Origin: CF-96 sp036269455
Lineage (GTDB): Bacteria > Chloroflexota > Dormibacteria > Aeolococcales > Aeolococcaceae
Reading direction: 5' to 3'
Assembly: GCA_036269455.1 (NCBI GenBank)
Contig: DATARS010000014.1
Location: 1-14,770 of the forward strand
DNA length: 14,770 nt
Position 1 is the stretch's first letter. The number at the start of each line of letters is the position of its first letter. Shown here piece by piece: positions 1-6,274 of the stretch. Under the pieces are notes generated by a model. It was not told the DNA's origin. It ran no database searches and saw nothing but the letters and a program-made list of their open reading frames with translations. A program made the translations under genes and the position numbers.

Positions 1-323
1 ACCCCCTTGTCGTCGGCCATTCCCGGGTTGAGGGTGTAGAGGATGTCGCCGGCGGGCCCCGCGCAGGTGCCCTTGTGGATGTGCGAGGGCAGCGCGACCT
101 TGGGGTTGGCCCCGGTCACGTGGAGGTGGACGGTCAGCACCGTGGTGGCGGCGTCGTAGGCGATGGCGGCGGTGCCGGTGGGGACGTGGGCGAGCTGCGC
201 GCTGGCGCTCTCCGCGCTCACCACGGGCTGCGCCGAGGGTGGCGCACTGCCGCCTCCGCACGCGGCCAGCGTGGCCGCCGCGGCCATTGCCCCCAGGATC
301 CCCGGACGTGCGCGCGTGACCAT
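1..323 (-). CDS. CHRD-like secreted lipoprotein, C-terminus cut off by the window edge
   Basis: The ATG is at 323-321, preceded by GGGAGGT about ten bases upstream; 107 codons are visible and the stop lies beyond base 1. The N-terminus (MVTRARPGILGAMAAAATLAACGGG) has basic residues, a short hydrophobic core and a clear LAAC lipobox, so the product should be a lipid-anchored extracytoplasmic protein. The mature part has alternating beta-strand-like hydrophobic patterning (TAAIAYDAATTVLTVHLHVTG) followed by SHIHKGTCAGPAGDILYTL, which resembles CHRD-type beta-sandwich domains with their HIH-G segment. The gene lies 71 bp downstream of the multicopper oxidase gene on the same strand, so the two are probably co-transcribed. 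A copper- or redox-related role is suggested only by that neighbour. Family assignment is moderate because the C-terminus is missing. Confidence 0.7.
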   Translation of the reverse strand, partial: MVTRARPGILGAMAAAATLAACGGGSAPPSAQPVVSAESASAQLAHVPTGTAAIAYDAATTVLTVHLHVTGANPKVALPSHIHKGTCAGPAGDILYTLNPGMADDKG

Positions 324-394
324 CACGGCATCGACCTCCCTCACACTTCCCTGCGACGCGCGATTCTACGCGGCGCGGCTCGGGTCCCGGGAGG

Positions 395-1540
395 TCAGTG
401 GACCACGTAGTCGGAGAGCATCCCCGCGGAGATGTGGTCGGCGACGTGGCAGTGATACAGCCAGGTGCCGGGGTCGTCGGGGACCATGTCGGCCACCACC
501 ATCGTCGCGGGCAGCAGGGAGAGCACGTCGGTGCGCATCCCCATCGCCACCACCGTGTTGCCGTGGAAGTGCGGGGTGTGGAGGTCGACCTCGGTGCCCA
601 TCCCCATCACGTACCAGCGAACGTGCTCGCCGCGCTTCATCTCCAGCCCGGGGAGGTTGCCGAAGACATAGCCGTTGATCACGTGCTTCCGGTTGCTCTC
701 CATGAAGTCGGGGTCCTCCTTCCTGACCGACCCCGGATTGGAGGTGTAGGTCCTGATGTTGTCGTCGAGCCAGGGACTGCGGTTCTCGTCGGAGACCATG
801 AACATGGTCATGAACTCGCGGTCGACGTCCCGGGGGCTGCCGTCGGCGCGGGCCATGCGCCGGCGGGTGACGACGATCCCTCCCATCAGCCCGGCGTAGG
901 TGTCGAGGACCTCGTCGGTGTGGGAGTGGTACATCCACATCACCGAGCTGGAGTCCATGGGGCCGGGCCCGGCCCGCTCGGGCACCCTCCAGACGTAGGT
1001 GTGGGTGCCCCCGTGGGGCACCGAGTCGTCGGCCTTGGCGGCGCCGGTGGTGCCGTCGTCGTAGAGGGCGCCCTCCGACGACTTGTCGTAGAAGACGCCG
1101 TGCGGGTGCATGCTCGCGGGCAGCGAGGTGTTGTTCCTGAACACCACCCGGATGGTGTCGCCCACCTCGGCGTGGATCACCGGTCCGAGCAGCCCGAGGT
1201 GCCTCCAGGCGTCGGGGCGGGGCATCAGCCGGGAGAAGGTGCCGTCGGTGTACTCGCGGAAGAGCGACTTCCTGTTGACCCGGCCGATCCGGTCGGGGCC
1301 GCTCGCCATGTACACGTTCTCGGCGTCGCCGAAGGGCCGGCCGGTGATCAGGTTCCTCCCACTCGGGGCGTAGTCCCAGGCCACCTCGTCGGCGGCGATG
1401 TAGTGGACCCGGGTCTGGCCGGCGCCAGAGGCGGGGGCGGCCCCGGTGGAGGGGGCGTCCACGCTGCTGCACGCCGGCAGCAGCACGACGAGCGCGAGAA
1501 GCACCGCCCAGCGCCCGGGTCCCCACACCCCTGGTGGCAT
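395..1540 (-). CDS. Two-domain, ceruloplasmin-like multicopper oxidase lipoprotein
   Basis: The protein has 381 aa. The ATG at 1540 follows AAGGAGG with a 6-base spacer. A hydrophobic leader ends in LLPAC (Cys24), so it is probably a membrane-anchored lipoprotein, although Pro at -2 is an unusual lipobox residue. All four copper-ligand motifs are visible: HPHG at 145-148, YHSHTDE at 204-210, HTPHFHG at 321-327 and HCHVADHISAGM at 363-374. The type 1 copper set would be His321, Cys364, His369 and Met374. Domain 1 has HSH rather than HCH, so it lacks a type 1 site. The length and motif layout fit a two-cupredoxin-domain enzyme with type 1 copper only in domain 2 (type B). In that class the trinuclear copper site forms between subunits of a trimer. 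The substrate is not readable; Fe(II), Cu(I) or organic reductants are possible. Iron is favoured by the ceruloplasmin-like HTDEVLDTYAGLMG segment and the iron-related neighbours. Confidence 0.9.
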   Translation of the reverse strand: MPPGVWGPGRWAVLLALVVLLPACSSVDAPSTGAAPASGAGQTRVHYIAADEVAWDYAPSGRNLITGRPFGDAENVYMASGPDRIGRVNRKSLFREYTDGTFSRLMPRPDAWRHLGLLGPVIHAEVGDTIRVVFRNNTSLPASMHPHGVFYDKSSEGALYDDGTTGAAKADDSVPHGGTHTYVWRVPERAGPGPMDSSSVMWMYHSHTDEVLDTYAGLMGGIVVTRRRMARADGSPRDVDREFMTMFMVSDENRSPWLDDNIRTYTSNPGSVRKEDPDFMESNRKHVINGYVFGNLPGLEMKRGEHVRWYVMGMGTEVDLHTPHFHGNTVVAMGMRTDVLSLLPATMVVADMVPDDPGTWLYHCHVADHISAGMLSDYVVH

Positions 1541-1551
1541 CGCCCGCCTCC

Positions 1552-1580
1552 TTGCATCTCCCTAAGGGTGTGTTTATATT
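1552..1580 (+). promoter_or_regulatory. Probable sigma-70-type promoter of the winged-helix gene
   Basis: TTGCAT at 1552-1557 and TATATT at 1575-1580 are separated by exactly 17 bases in the only AT-rich stretch of this region. The -10 is a five-of-six match, the -35 three of six. Transcription would start near 1587. The divergent oxidase promoter must lie in the same 71-bp gap (TAATAT on the minus strand at 1581-1576 is a -10 candidate), but I see no convincing -35 for it. TTATATTAGACATAA at 1574-1588 has TTAT/ATAA ends and weakly resembles Fur/PerR-type boxes. Confidence 0.45.
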
Positions 1581-1596
1581 AGACATAACCTGCAAC

Positions 1597-1615
1597 TTAG
1601 GGGAAGCTAATATGA
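1597..1615 (+). promoter_or_regulatory. DtxR/IdeR-like operator between the oxidase and winged-helix genes
   Basis: TTAGGGGAAGCTAATATGA matches 13 of 19 positions of the DtxR/IdeR consensus TWAGGTTAGSCTAACCTWA, including the TTAGG and GCTAA cores. It is close to the box at 10941-10959 upstream of the iron transporter; both contain TTAGG-x-G-[AG]-AGCTAA. It overlaps the Shine-Dalgarno (AGGGGA, 1599-1604) and start codon of the plus-strand gene, so a bound repressor could block transcription or translation of that gene. For the oxidase it lies upstream of the likely promoter. The cognate regulator is not in the window. Confidence 0.45.
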
Positions 1616-2052
1616 TGGCTCTCGAGCCGGCCGGGGCGGTCGAGGCTCCGGCCGGGCCCGACGGCGAGGCGTTGCGCGCGAGCTGCCTGGTGCCCTGCAT
1701 GCCGCTCCTCCTCCGCGAGCGCCCCGCCGATTCGAGGAGCCTCGCCGAGGGGCTGTGCGCCTTCGGCTTCCGCTGCGACGCGCGAGCCGCCGGGCGGCGC
1801 CTGCGCTCGCTGGAGCGTGGTGCTCTGGTGCAGCGGTGCGCCGTTCCGGGCCGGTACCGGCTCACCCGCCGCGGGCGCAGCCGCCTCGACGCCTCGGCCC
1901 GGGCGCTCGCCGCGATCAGCCGCCGGCTCGAGGCGTTCTTCGGTCGGTGCGAGACCCGTCAGGCCTCCGGGTCGGGAAGCGGAGCCGGCGCCGGGGCGCC
2001 GTGGCACTCGGGGCAGAGACCCTCGACGGTGAGGACGCTGTCGCCGACGTGA
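1612..2052 (+). CDS. Small cysteine-rich winged-helix regulator, PadR-like
   Basis: The protein has 146 aa. The ATG at 1612 is preceded by AGGGGA with a 7-base spacer; a second ATG follows at once. Residues about 28-92 read like a winged helix-turn-helix of the PadR type: a helical PLLLRERPADSRSLAEGL segment, then GRRLRSLERGALVQRC and the wing strand RYRLTRRGRSRL. It carries six cysteines (25, 29, 49, 55, 76, 113), many for its size, including a C-x3-C pair near the start of the domain, so a metal- or thiol-sensing role is possible but unproven. It diverges from the multicopper oxidase gene and may regulate it. The last ~31 codons (Gly/Ser/Ala-rich) run antisense to the 3' end of the Fur gene, a 94-base convergent overlap, and look like a nonconserved tail. 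Family assignment is tentative. Confidence 0.6.
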   Translation: MMALEPAGAVEAPAGPDGEALRASCLVPCMPLLLRERPADSRSLAEGLCAFGFRCDARAAGRRLRSLERGALVQRCAVPGRYRLTRRGRSRLDASARALAAISRRLEAFFGRCETRQASGSGSGAGAGAPWHSGQRPSTVRTLSPT

Positions 2053-2441
2053 TAGCCGTGGCGCTCGCGGAGCCTGCGGGCGAGCGGCGCCACGTCCTCG
2101 GCGGAGATCTCGACCATCTGCCGGCAGCGCACGCAGACCAGGTGGTGGTGGGCGTCGGCGCTCTCGAGCTCGAACTGGGCGGTGTCGCCGCCGAGCCGGG
2201 TCTGGCGCACCAGCCCGATCCCGGTGAGGGTCTCGAGCACCCGGTAGACGGTGGATCGGTTGAGGGTGGCGTACTGCTCGCTCACCGACCGCCACACCTC
2301 CTCGGCGGTCATGTGGCGGCCACCCGCGTCGCGCAGCGTCTGGAGGATGAGCTGGCGCTGCGGCGTCCAGCGGAGCCCGGCCGCCCGCACCGCCGAGGCG
2401 TGGTCCGACCCCTGCCCGGGTGACCTCTGCGCGCCAGCCAT
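1959..2441 (-). CDS. Fur-family metal-dependent transcriptional repressor
   Basis: The protein has 160 aa with the ATG at 2441; there is no strong Shine-Dalgarno. A GTG five codons upstream (2456) is possible. A winged helix occupies roughly residues 20-90, with the family segment RSTVYRVLETLTGIGLV at 62-78. Next comes the metal-binding and dimerisation domain: HHH at 98-100, CVRC at 103-106 and CPEC at 143-146. The two CxxC pairs form the structural zinc site. His43 corresponds to the conserved H-x-TAEE position. At the position of the peroxide-sensing Asp of PerR (VDF) this protein has Glu111 (VEI), which argues for Fur- or Zur-like metal sensing over PerR-like sensing. The gene diverges from the ferritin-like pair 76 bp away, so that pair is a natural target. 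The Ala/Pro-rich C-terminal tail overlaps the convergent winged-helix gene. Confidence 0.93.
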   Translation of the reverse strand: MAGAQRSPGQGSDHASAVRAAGLRWTPQRQLILQTLRDAGGRHMTAEEVWRSVSEQYATLNRSTVYRVLETLTGIGLVRQTRLGGDTAQFELESADAHHHLVCVRCRQMVEISAEDVAPLARRLRERHGYHVGDSVLTVEGLCPECHGAPAPAPLPDPEA

Positions 2442-2457
2442 GGTGCCATCATGCACC
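2442..2457. promoter_or_regulatory. Short inverted repeat at the fur start, possible operator
   Basis: GGTGC-CATCAT-GCACC is a perfect five-base inverted repeat with a 6-base spacer, immediately upstream of the Fur-family start codon and inside the 76-bp divergent gap to the ferritin-like genes. Its position suits autoregulation and shared control, but it does not resemble AT-rich Fur boxes and five-base arms occur often by chance in GC-rich DNA. Confidence 0.2.
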
Positions 2458-2517
2458 GGTCCCGGGCCCCGCCGGGGAGCCCAACCGTGGCGGCGGCCCA
2501 CTCGGAGGCAGTGCACC

Positions 2518-3324
2518 GTGACCCTCGACGACACCACGATGGCGGCCCTGACGGAGCAGTCCCAGGACCTCCACAGCGGCGCGATGCGGCGCACCCACGA
2601 CGCCCTCGACGGACTCGTCGACGCCGGCATGGAGCGGCGCGGCTTCCTGCGCCGCTCGCTGGTCGCCGCCGGCGCGGTCGGCGGCGGGGCGCTCGCCGCC
2701 TCGCTGCTCCAGCGCGTCTTCGTCACCGCGTCCGCGGCCAGCTCGGCCGACGTGATGATGGTGCAGACCGCGGCGGCGATCGAGAACCTCGCGATCGCGG
2801 TCTACAACCGTGCGCTGACCCTGCCGAAGTCGGTGAGCGGCGCCTCGATCCCGGCGGTCGCGGCCTTCGTGACCATGACGATCAAGCAGCACACCGACCA
2901 CGCCACCGCCTTCAACGCGGCCGCGAAGAAGCTCGGGGGCGCGGCCCAGACGAGGATCGATCAGACCGTCTACGACGCCGTGGTCACCCCGGCGCTCGCG
3001 AGGGCCAGGGGACCTGCCGACGTCGTCGCGCTCGCCCAGAGCCTCGAGGACACCGCCGCCCAGACCTACGTGAAGTTCGGCGGCGACGTCGACGACAAGG
3101 ACGCGCTCAACGTGTTCGCGATCGTCGCCCCGGTGGAGGCGCAGCACAGCGCGGTGCTGCTCGCGGTCCGGGCGCTCCTCGCCGGGGGCACGCCGGAGCT
3201 GATCACCCTCACCCCGCGGGTCGACGCCGCGAAGCTGCCGGCGGCGGCGGGCTCGGCGGGCTTCCCCAGGAGCTTCTACCCGACCTCGGCGGCACGGCCC
3301 GCGAACGAGGGGGCGGGGCGGTGA
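2518..3324 (+). CDS. Tat-exported ferritin-like domain protein (first of a tandem pair)
   Basis: The protein has 268 aa. The GTG at 2518 is chosen because GGAGG (2504-2508) lies 9 bases upstream; an in-frame ATG at 2539 is an alternative. An unusually long N-region of about 39 residues precedes a twin-arginine signal (RRGFLR, 40-45) and a hydrophobic Ala/Gly stretch to about residue 75. The rest is helical with the four-helix-bundle pattern of the Ferritin_2-like family: Glu89 (AIENLAIAVYN), QHTDH at 124-128, Glu177 (SLEDTAAQTY) and ExxH at 207-210 (APVEAQH). These could form a di-iron-type centre, although helix 2 has QHxDH in place of the classical ExxH. The protein should act outside the membrane, folded before export, which fits a cofactor-containing protein. 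It overlaps the next gene by one base (TGATG). Iron binding or oxidation is likely by family; the exact activity is unknown. Confidence 0.88.
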   Translation: MTLDDTTMAALTEQSQDLHSGAMRRTHDALDGLVDAGMERRGFLRRSLVAAGAVGGGALAASLLQRVFVTASAASSADVMMVQTAAAIENLAIAVYNRALTLPKSVSGASIPAVAAFVTMTIKQHTDHATAFNAAAKKLGGAAQTRIDQTVYDAVVTPALARARGPADVVALAQSLEDTAAQTYVKFGGDVDDKDALNVFAIVAPVEAQHSAVLLAVRALLAGGTPELITLTPRVDAAKLPAAAGSAGFPRSFYPTSAARPANEGAGR

Positions 3325-4079
3325 TGGAGATGTCCGAGAGCGAGCTGCTCGCCATGACGCGCGAGGTCGACCAGATGCACCGCGACCTGTTCGGGCGCTT
3401 CCGCGCGGCGGTCGCGGAGGTCACCGAGGGCCGGCGCGCCACCCGGCGCACCCTTCTGCGTGGCGGCCTGGCCGCCGCCGGGACGCTCGGCGGCGGCGCC
3501 GTCCTCGCCGCCTGCGGCGGCTCCAACCCGCCCTCCGGGTCGGTGAACACCTCGAGCAGCACCTCCGCGGAGAACATCGACCTGACCGTCGCCCGGCTGG
3601 CGGCGAGCCTCGAGGTGCTCGCGGTGAACACCTATCAGAGCGTGCTCGACGCCGCCGGCAGGGGTTCGCTCGGCACCGTCCCCCCGGCGGTGGCCACCTT
3701 CGTCACCACCGCGAGGATGCAGCACGCCGACCACGCCAGCGCCTGGAACAGCGCGCTCACCGGCGCGGGGCTGGCGGCGCAGACGGCTCCCGACCCCCAC
3801 TACAACAAGGAGGTCCAGGGCCGGCTGCCCATCGTGAAGACCGTCACCGACGCCGCCGAGCTCGCCCTGACCCTGGAGACGGTCGCGCTCGAGACGTACA
3901 CCGCCACCCTGGGGCTGGTCGCCGACAGGAGGCACCGCCTGGTGGCGCTGACCATCGCCCCGGTGGAGGCGCAGCACGTCGCCATCCTCAACTACCTGCT
4001 CGGCCGCTACCCCGTGCCCGACGGCTTCATCAGGACCGACATGGCCGCGTCGCCCGGCGACCTGTCCGAGAAGGGCTAG
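3324..4079 (+). CDS. Tat-exported ferritin-like lipoprotein (second of the pair)
   Basis: The protein has 251 aa. The ATG at 3324 shares its A with the previous stop, and a G-rich stretch (GAGGGGGCGGGGCGG) lies upstream; a GTG one codon earlier is possible. A ~40-residue charged N-region is followed by RRTLLR (41-46), a hydrophobic segment and LAAC (Cys64), so it is a Tat-type lipoprotein, then a Ser/Thr/Asn-rich linker. The bundle motifs repeat those of its partner: Glu97 (LAASLEVLAVNTY), QHADH at 133-137, Glu185 (LETVALETY) and ExxH at 215-218 (APVEAQH). The shared APVEAQH and QHxDH motifs indicate an old tandem duplication, now strongly diverged. One soluble and one lipid-anchored member suggests a hetero-complex or two-site arrangement at the outer membrane face. 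Function beyond ferritin-like iron chemistry is inference. Confidence 0.88.
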   Translation: MEMSESELLAMTREVDQMHRDLFGRFRAAVAEVTEGRRATRRTLLRGGLAAAGTLGGGAVLAACGGSNPPSGSVNTSSSTSAENIDLTVARLAASLEVLAVNTYQSVLDAAGRGSLGTVPPAVATFVTTARMQHADHASAWNSALTGAGLAAQTAPDPHYNKEVQGRLPIVKTVTDAAELALTLETVALETYTATLGLVADRRHRLVALTIAPVEAQHVAILNYLLGRYPVPDGFIRTDMAASPGDLSEKG

Positions 4080-4100
4080 GCGGCACCGCTCTGCGATCGA

Positions 4101-4733
4101 TCAGAAGCCGAGCGGCTCCCGCACCAGGATCGCGGTCACCCGGCCGGGGCTGAGCACCCGGTTGACGACCAGCACGTTGTTCACGCCGCTCGGGACGCCG
4201 TAGGTCCCGAGCGCGCGCTCGTTCTCCAGGGGGTAGCAGTACTCGCGCACCCGGCGCAGCCCGGTCTCGAGGTCGGGGACGAGCTTCTGACCGCCGACCA
4301 CCAGGATCACCCGCCCCGCGCCGGAGGCGATCGGTCCCAGCTGGCTGCCGCTCGCCGAGGCGATGATCAGCGAGCCGCCCTCGGTGAGCGCGTGGACGCT
4401 GCCGACCACGTGGTCCGGGGCGGCGGCGAGCTTGCGCATCTCCCGCTTCTGCATCTCCCGGTCCATCTGGTAGAGCTCGAGGCGGACCGCGCGGTAGCGC
4501 CCGGAGCGCTCGATGTCCTCGGCGATCCCGATCGTCTCCAGCGTCCGCGAGGTGTTGTTGAACACCTCGGCGCCGTCGGGGAGGCGGTCGAGCACCGCCT
4601 GCCGCGCCTCGGCGCCGGAGCCCACCACCAGCGCCTCGATGCCGTTGCCGCGGAGCGCGGCGGCGGCGGCGTCCAGGCGCTCGACGGGGGCGACGGTGGC
4701 GAACTCGGGGTTCGGCGCCAGCAGCTCAGTCAC
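4101..4733 (-). CDS. LUD-domain protein (LutC/YkgG-like)
   Basis: The protein has 210 aa. The ATG at 4733 overlaps the end of the flavoprotein gene by 8 bases, so it is translationally coupled. The whole length reads as one LUD (DUF162) domain: VFNNTSRTLETIGI at about 58-70, then ALTEGGSLIIASASGSQLGP at 115-134 and RVILVVGGQKLVPDLETGLRRV at 141-162, the typical LutC-like core. LutC belongs to the lactate-oxidation complex LutABC, but no iron-sulfur LutA or LutB partner is present here, so a lactate role is not supported. Pairing with a thioredoxin-reductase-like flavoprotein suggests a redox function. It converges on the ferritin-like operon with only 21 bp between stops and no evident terminator. 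Confidence 0.85.
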   Translation of the reverse strand: MTELLAPNPEFATVAPVERLDAAAAALRGNGIEALVVGSGAEARQAVLDRLPDGAEVFNNTSRTLETIGIAEDIERSGRYRAVRLELYQMDREMQKREMRKLAAAPDHVVGSVHALTEGGSLIIASASGSQLGPIASGAGRVILVVGGQKLVPDLETGLRRVREYCYPLENERALGTYGVPSGVNNVLVVNRVLSPGRVTAILVREPLGF

Positions 4734-5973
4734 CGCCGGTCTCGGCGAGGTATCGGTGCACCAGCGCCACCGCCATCGCGCCCTCCCCGGTGGCGGCGGC
4801 GCAGCGCTTGATCGAGCCGCTGCGCACGTCGCCGGCGGCGAAGAGCCCGGGCAGGTTGGTCTCCAGCGGCAGCGGCTGGCGCGCCAGCGGCCAGCCCTCG
4901 GGCATCCCGCCGGAGGCGAGCTCGGTGCCGGTGACGAAGTAGCCGGACGAGTCCTGGACGAGCGGCAGCGCCTGCACGGGCTTGGTGCGCGGCACCCCGC
5001 CGATGCAGATGAACAGCGCCGACGCGCGCACCGTCTCCTCGGTCCCGCCCCGGCTCGCGACGCGGATCGCCTCGAGGTGGGCGTCGCCCTCGACCCCCAC
5101 CACCTGGGTGCCGCAGCGCACCTCGATGTTCTCGGTGGTCGCGAGCTTGTCGAGGAGGTACTGCGACATCGAGGCGGCGAGCGACGGTCCCCGCACCAGC
5201 AGGGTCACCTGCCCCGCGTACCGCGAGAAGCGCATGCACGCCTGGCCCGCGGAGTTGCCTCCGCCGACGATGACGACGTGGGCGCCGCGGCATCCCGGCG
5301 CCTCGCTCGGACCCGCGCCGTAGTAGACGCCGGCGCCGAGCATCCGGTCGACGCCGGGGAGGTCGAGGCGACGCCACTCCACCCCGGTCGCGCTGATCAG
5401 CGCGCGCGCCGTGATCCTCGTCCCGTCGGAGAGCCGGGTGAGGAAGCGGCCGCCGGCGAAGTCGAGGCCGACGACCGGTCGCGCCAGCAGGATCTCGGCG
5501 CCGAACTGCTCCGCCTGGGTGGTGGCGCGCGAGGCGAGCTGGCTGCCGCTGATCCCGCCGGGGAAGCCGAGGTAGTTCTCGATCATCGAGGTGGTGCCGG
5601 CCTGGCCGCCGGGGGCCACCGCCTCGACCACCACGGTGCGCAGGCCCTCGGACGCCCCGTACACCGCGGCGGCGAGACCGGCGGGACCGGCGCCGACGAT
5701 GGTGAGGTCGTACTCCGAGAGCCGCGGCGCGGCGATCATGCCCAGCCCGGCGGCGACCGTCTCGACGGTCGCACCCTCGAGCCGGGCGCCGTTGGGGAGG
5801 GTGACCAGGGGGAGTCGGGCGTCCTCGCCGGGCGGCTGCTCGTCGGCGTCGACCCAGTCGTACGGCCGCCCGTTGCGGGTGAGGAAGTCGCGGATGGCGT
5901 AGGCGTCGACGGATGCCCGGGACCCGATCAGCACCACCGACGGGGTGACCGGACGGGAGTCGTAGTCGAACAA
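4726..5973 (-). CDS. Thioredoxin-reductase-like FAD/NAD(P) oxidoreductase lacking the redox CxxC
   Basis: About 415 aa from a TTG at 5973, four bases after the stop of the zinc-finger gene. The start is uncertain because there is no good Shine-Dalgarno; GTG codons at 5937 and 5934 would remove the first 12 or 13 residues. Residues ~13-80 form a small glutaredoxin/thioredoxin-fold-like region (VVLIGSRASVDAYAIRDFL ... LPLVTLPNG) without a CxxC. Then follow the FAD motif GAGPAG (94-99), GGQAGTTSMIENYLGFPGG, the NAD(P) motif GGGNSAG (237-243) and the C-terminal FAD motif LFAAGDVR. Where thioredoxin reductase has CATC, this protein has GAGP (219-222), so it cannot perform the normal dithiol relay. 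This matches a known subgroup of bacterial TrxB-like flavoproteins with an N-terminal glutaredoxin-like part. Electron acceptor unknown; the operon partners (UBP zinc finger and LUD protein) are candidates. Confidence 0.87.
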   Translation of the reverse strand: MFDYDSRPVTPSVVLIGSRASVDAYAIRDFLTRNGRPYDWVDADEQPPGEDARLPLVTLPNGARLEGATVETVAAGLGMIAAPRLSEYDLTIVGAGPAGLAAAVYGASEGLRTVVVEAVAPGGQAGTTSMIENYLGFPGGISGSQLASRATTQAEQFGAEILLARPVVGLDFAGGRFLTRLSDGTRITARALISATGVEWRRLDLPGVDRMLGAGVYYGAGPSEAPGCRGAHVVIVGGGNSAGQACMRFSRYAGQVTLLVRGPSLAASMSQYLLDKLATTENIEVRCGTQVVGVEGDAHLEAIRVASRGGTEETVRASALFICIGGVPRTKPVQALPLVQDSSGYFVTGTELASGGMPEGWPLARQPLPLETNLPGLFAAGDVRSGSIKRCAAATGEGAMAVALVHRYLAETGGD

Positions 5974-5977
5974 GCCG

Positions 5978-6274
5978 CTAGGGGTGGGAGGGCGCGGGCG
6001 GCGCGCCCTCGAGCTCGAAGGCGAGGGCGTCGACGTAGCACCAGTACCAGTCCTCGCCGGGCTCGTAGGAGCGGATGATCGGATGCGCGACGGCGCGGAA
6101 GTGGCCGGTGGCGTGGCGGCCCGGGGAGTTGTCACAACAGCCCACGTGTCCGCATTGCTGACAGGCCCGGAGGTGGACCCAGTCGTGCCGGCCCTGTGCC
6201 AGGCAGTCCTCGCAGCCGGTGGACGAGGGGGTGACGTCGACGATCTGATCGAGATGCAGGCAGGTCGCGCTCAT
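5978..6274 (-). CDS. UBP-type zinc-finger protein
   Basis: The protein has 98 aa; the ATG at 6274 has only a weak upstream Shine-Dalgarno. Nearly the whole sequence is a zf-UBP domain: Cys5, CEDC at 21-24, CQQC at 38-41 (with flanking CGHVGCCDNSPGRHATGHF) and further His at 54, 58 and 64. In eukaryotes this fold binds the ubiquitin C-terminus. Bacterial stand-alone versions are common in actinobacteria-like genomes, have no ubiquitin to bind, and their role is not established. It is the first gene of the flavoprotein/LUD operon, with 4 bases to the next start. A zinc- or thiol-based redox partnership is plausible only from context. Confidence 0.88.
   Translation of the reverse strand: MSATCLHLDQIVDVTPSSTGCEDCLAQGRHDWVHLRACQQCGHVGCCDNSPGRHATGHFRAVAHPIIRSYEPGEDWYWCYVDALAFELEGAPPAPSHP

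Noticed and set aside
366..1865. Long minus-strand open frame overlapping the multicopper oxidase in another frame
   Set aside because: Arg/Pro/His-rich low-complexity translation with no motifs; the frame at 395-1540 has full copper-binding motifs, a leader and a Shine-Dalgarno. It is a GC-rich shadow.
1959..2441. PerR-type peroxide sensor
   Set aside because: The residue aligned with the oxidation-critical Asp of PerR appears to be Glu111, so Fur- or Zur-like sensing is more likely; the alignment was done by eye.
4101..4733. Lactate utilisation operon based on the LUD protein
   Set aside because: No LutA- or LutB-like iron-sulfur proteins are present and the partners are a flavoprotein and a zinc finger, so a lactate pathway is unsupported.
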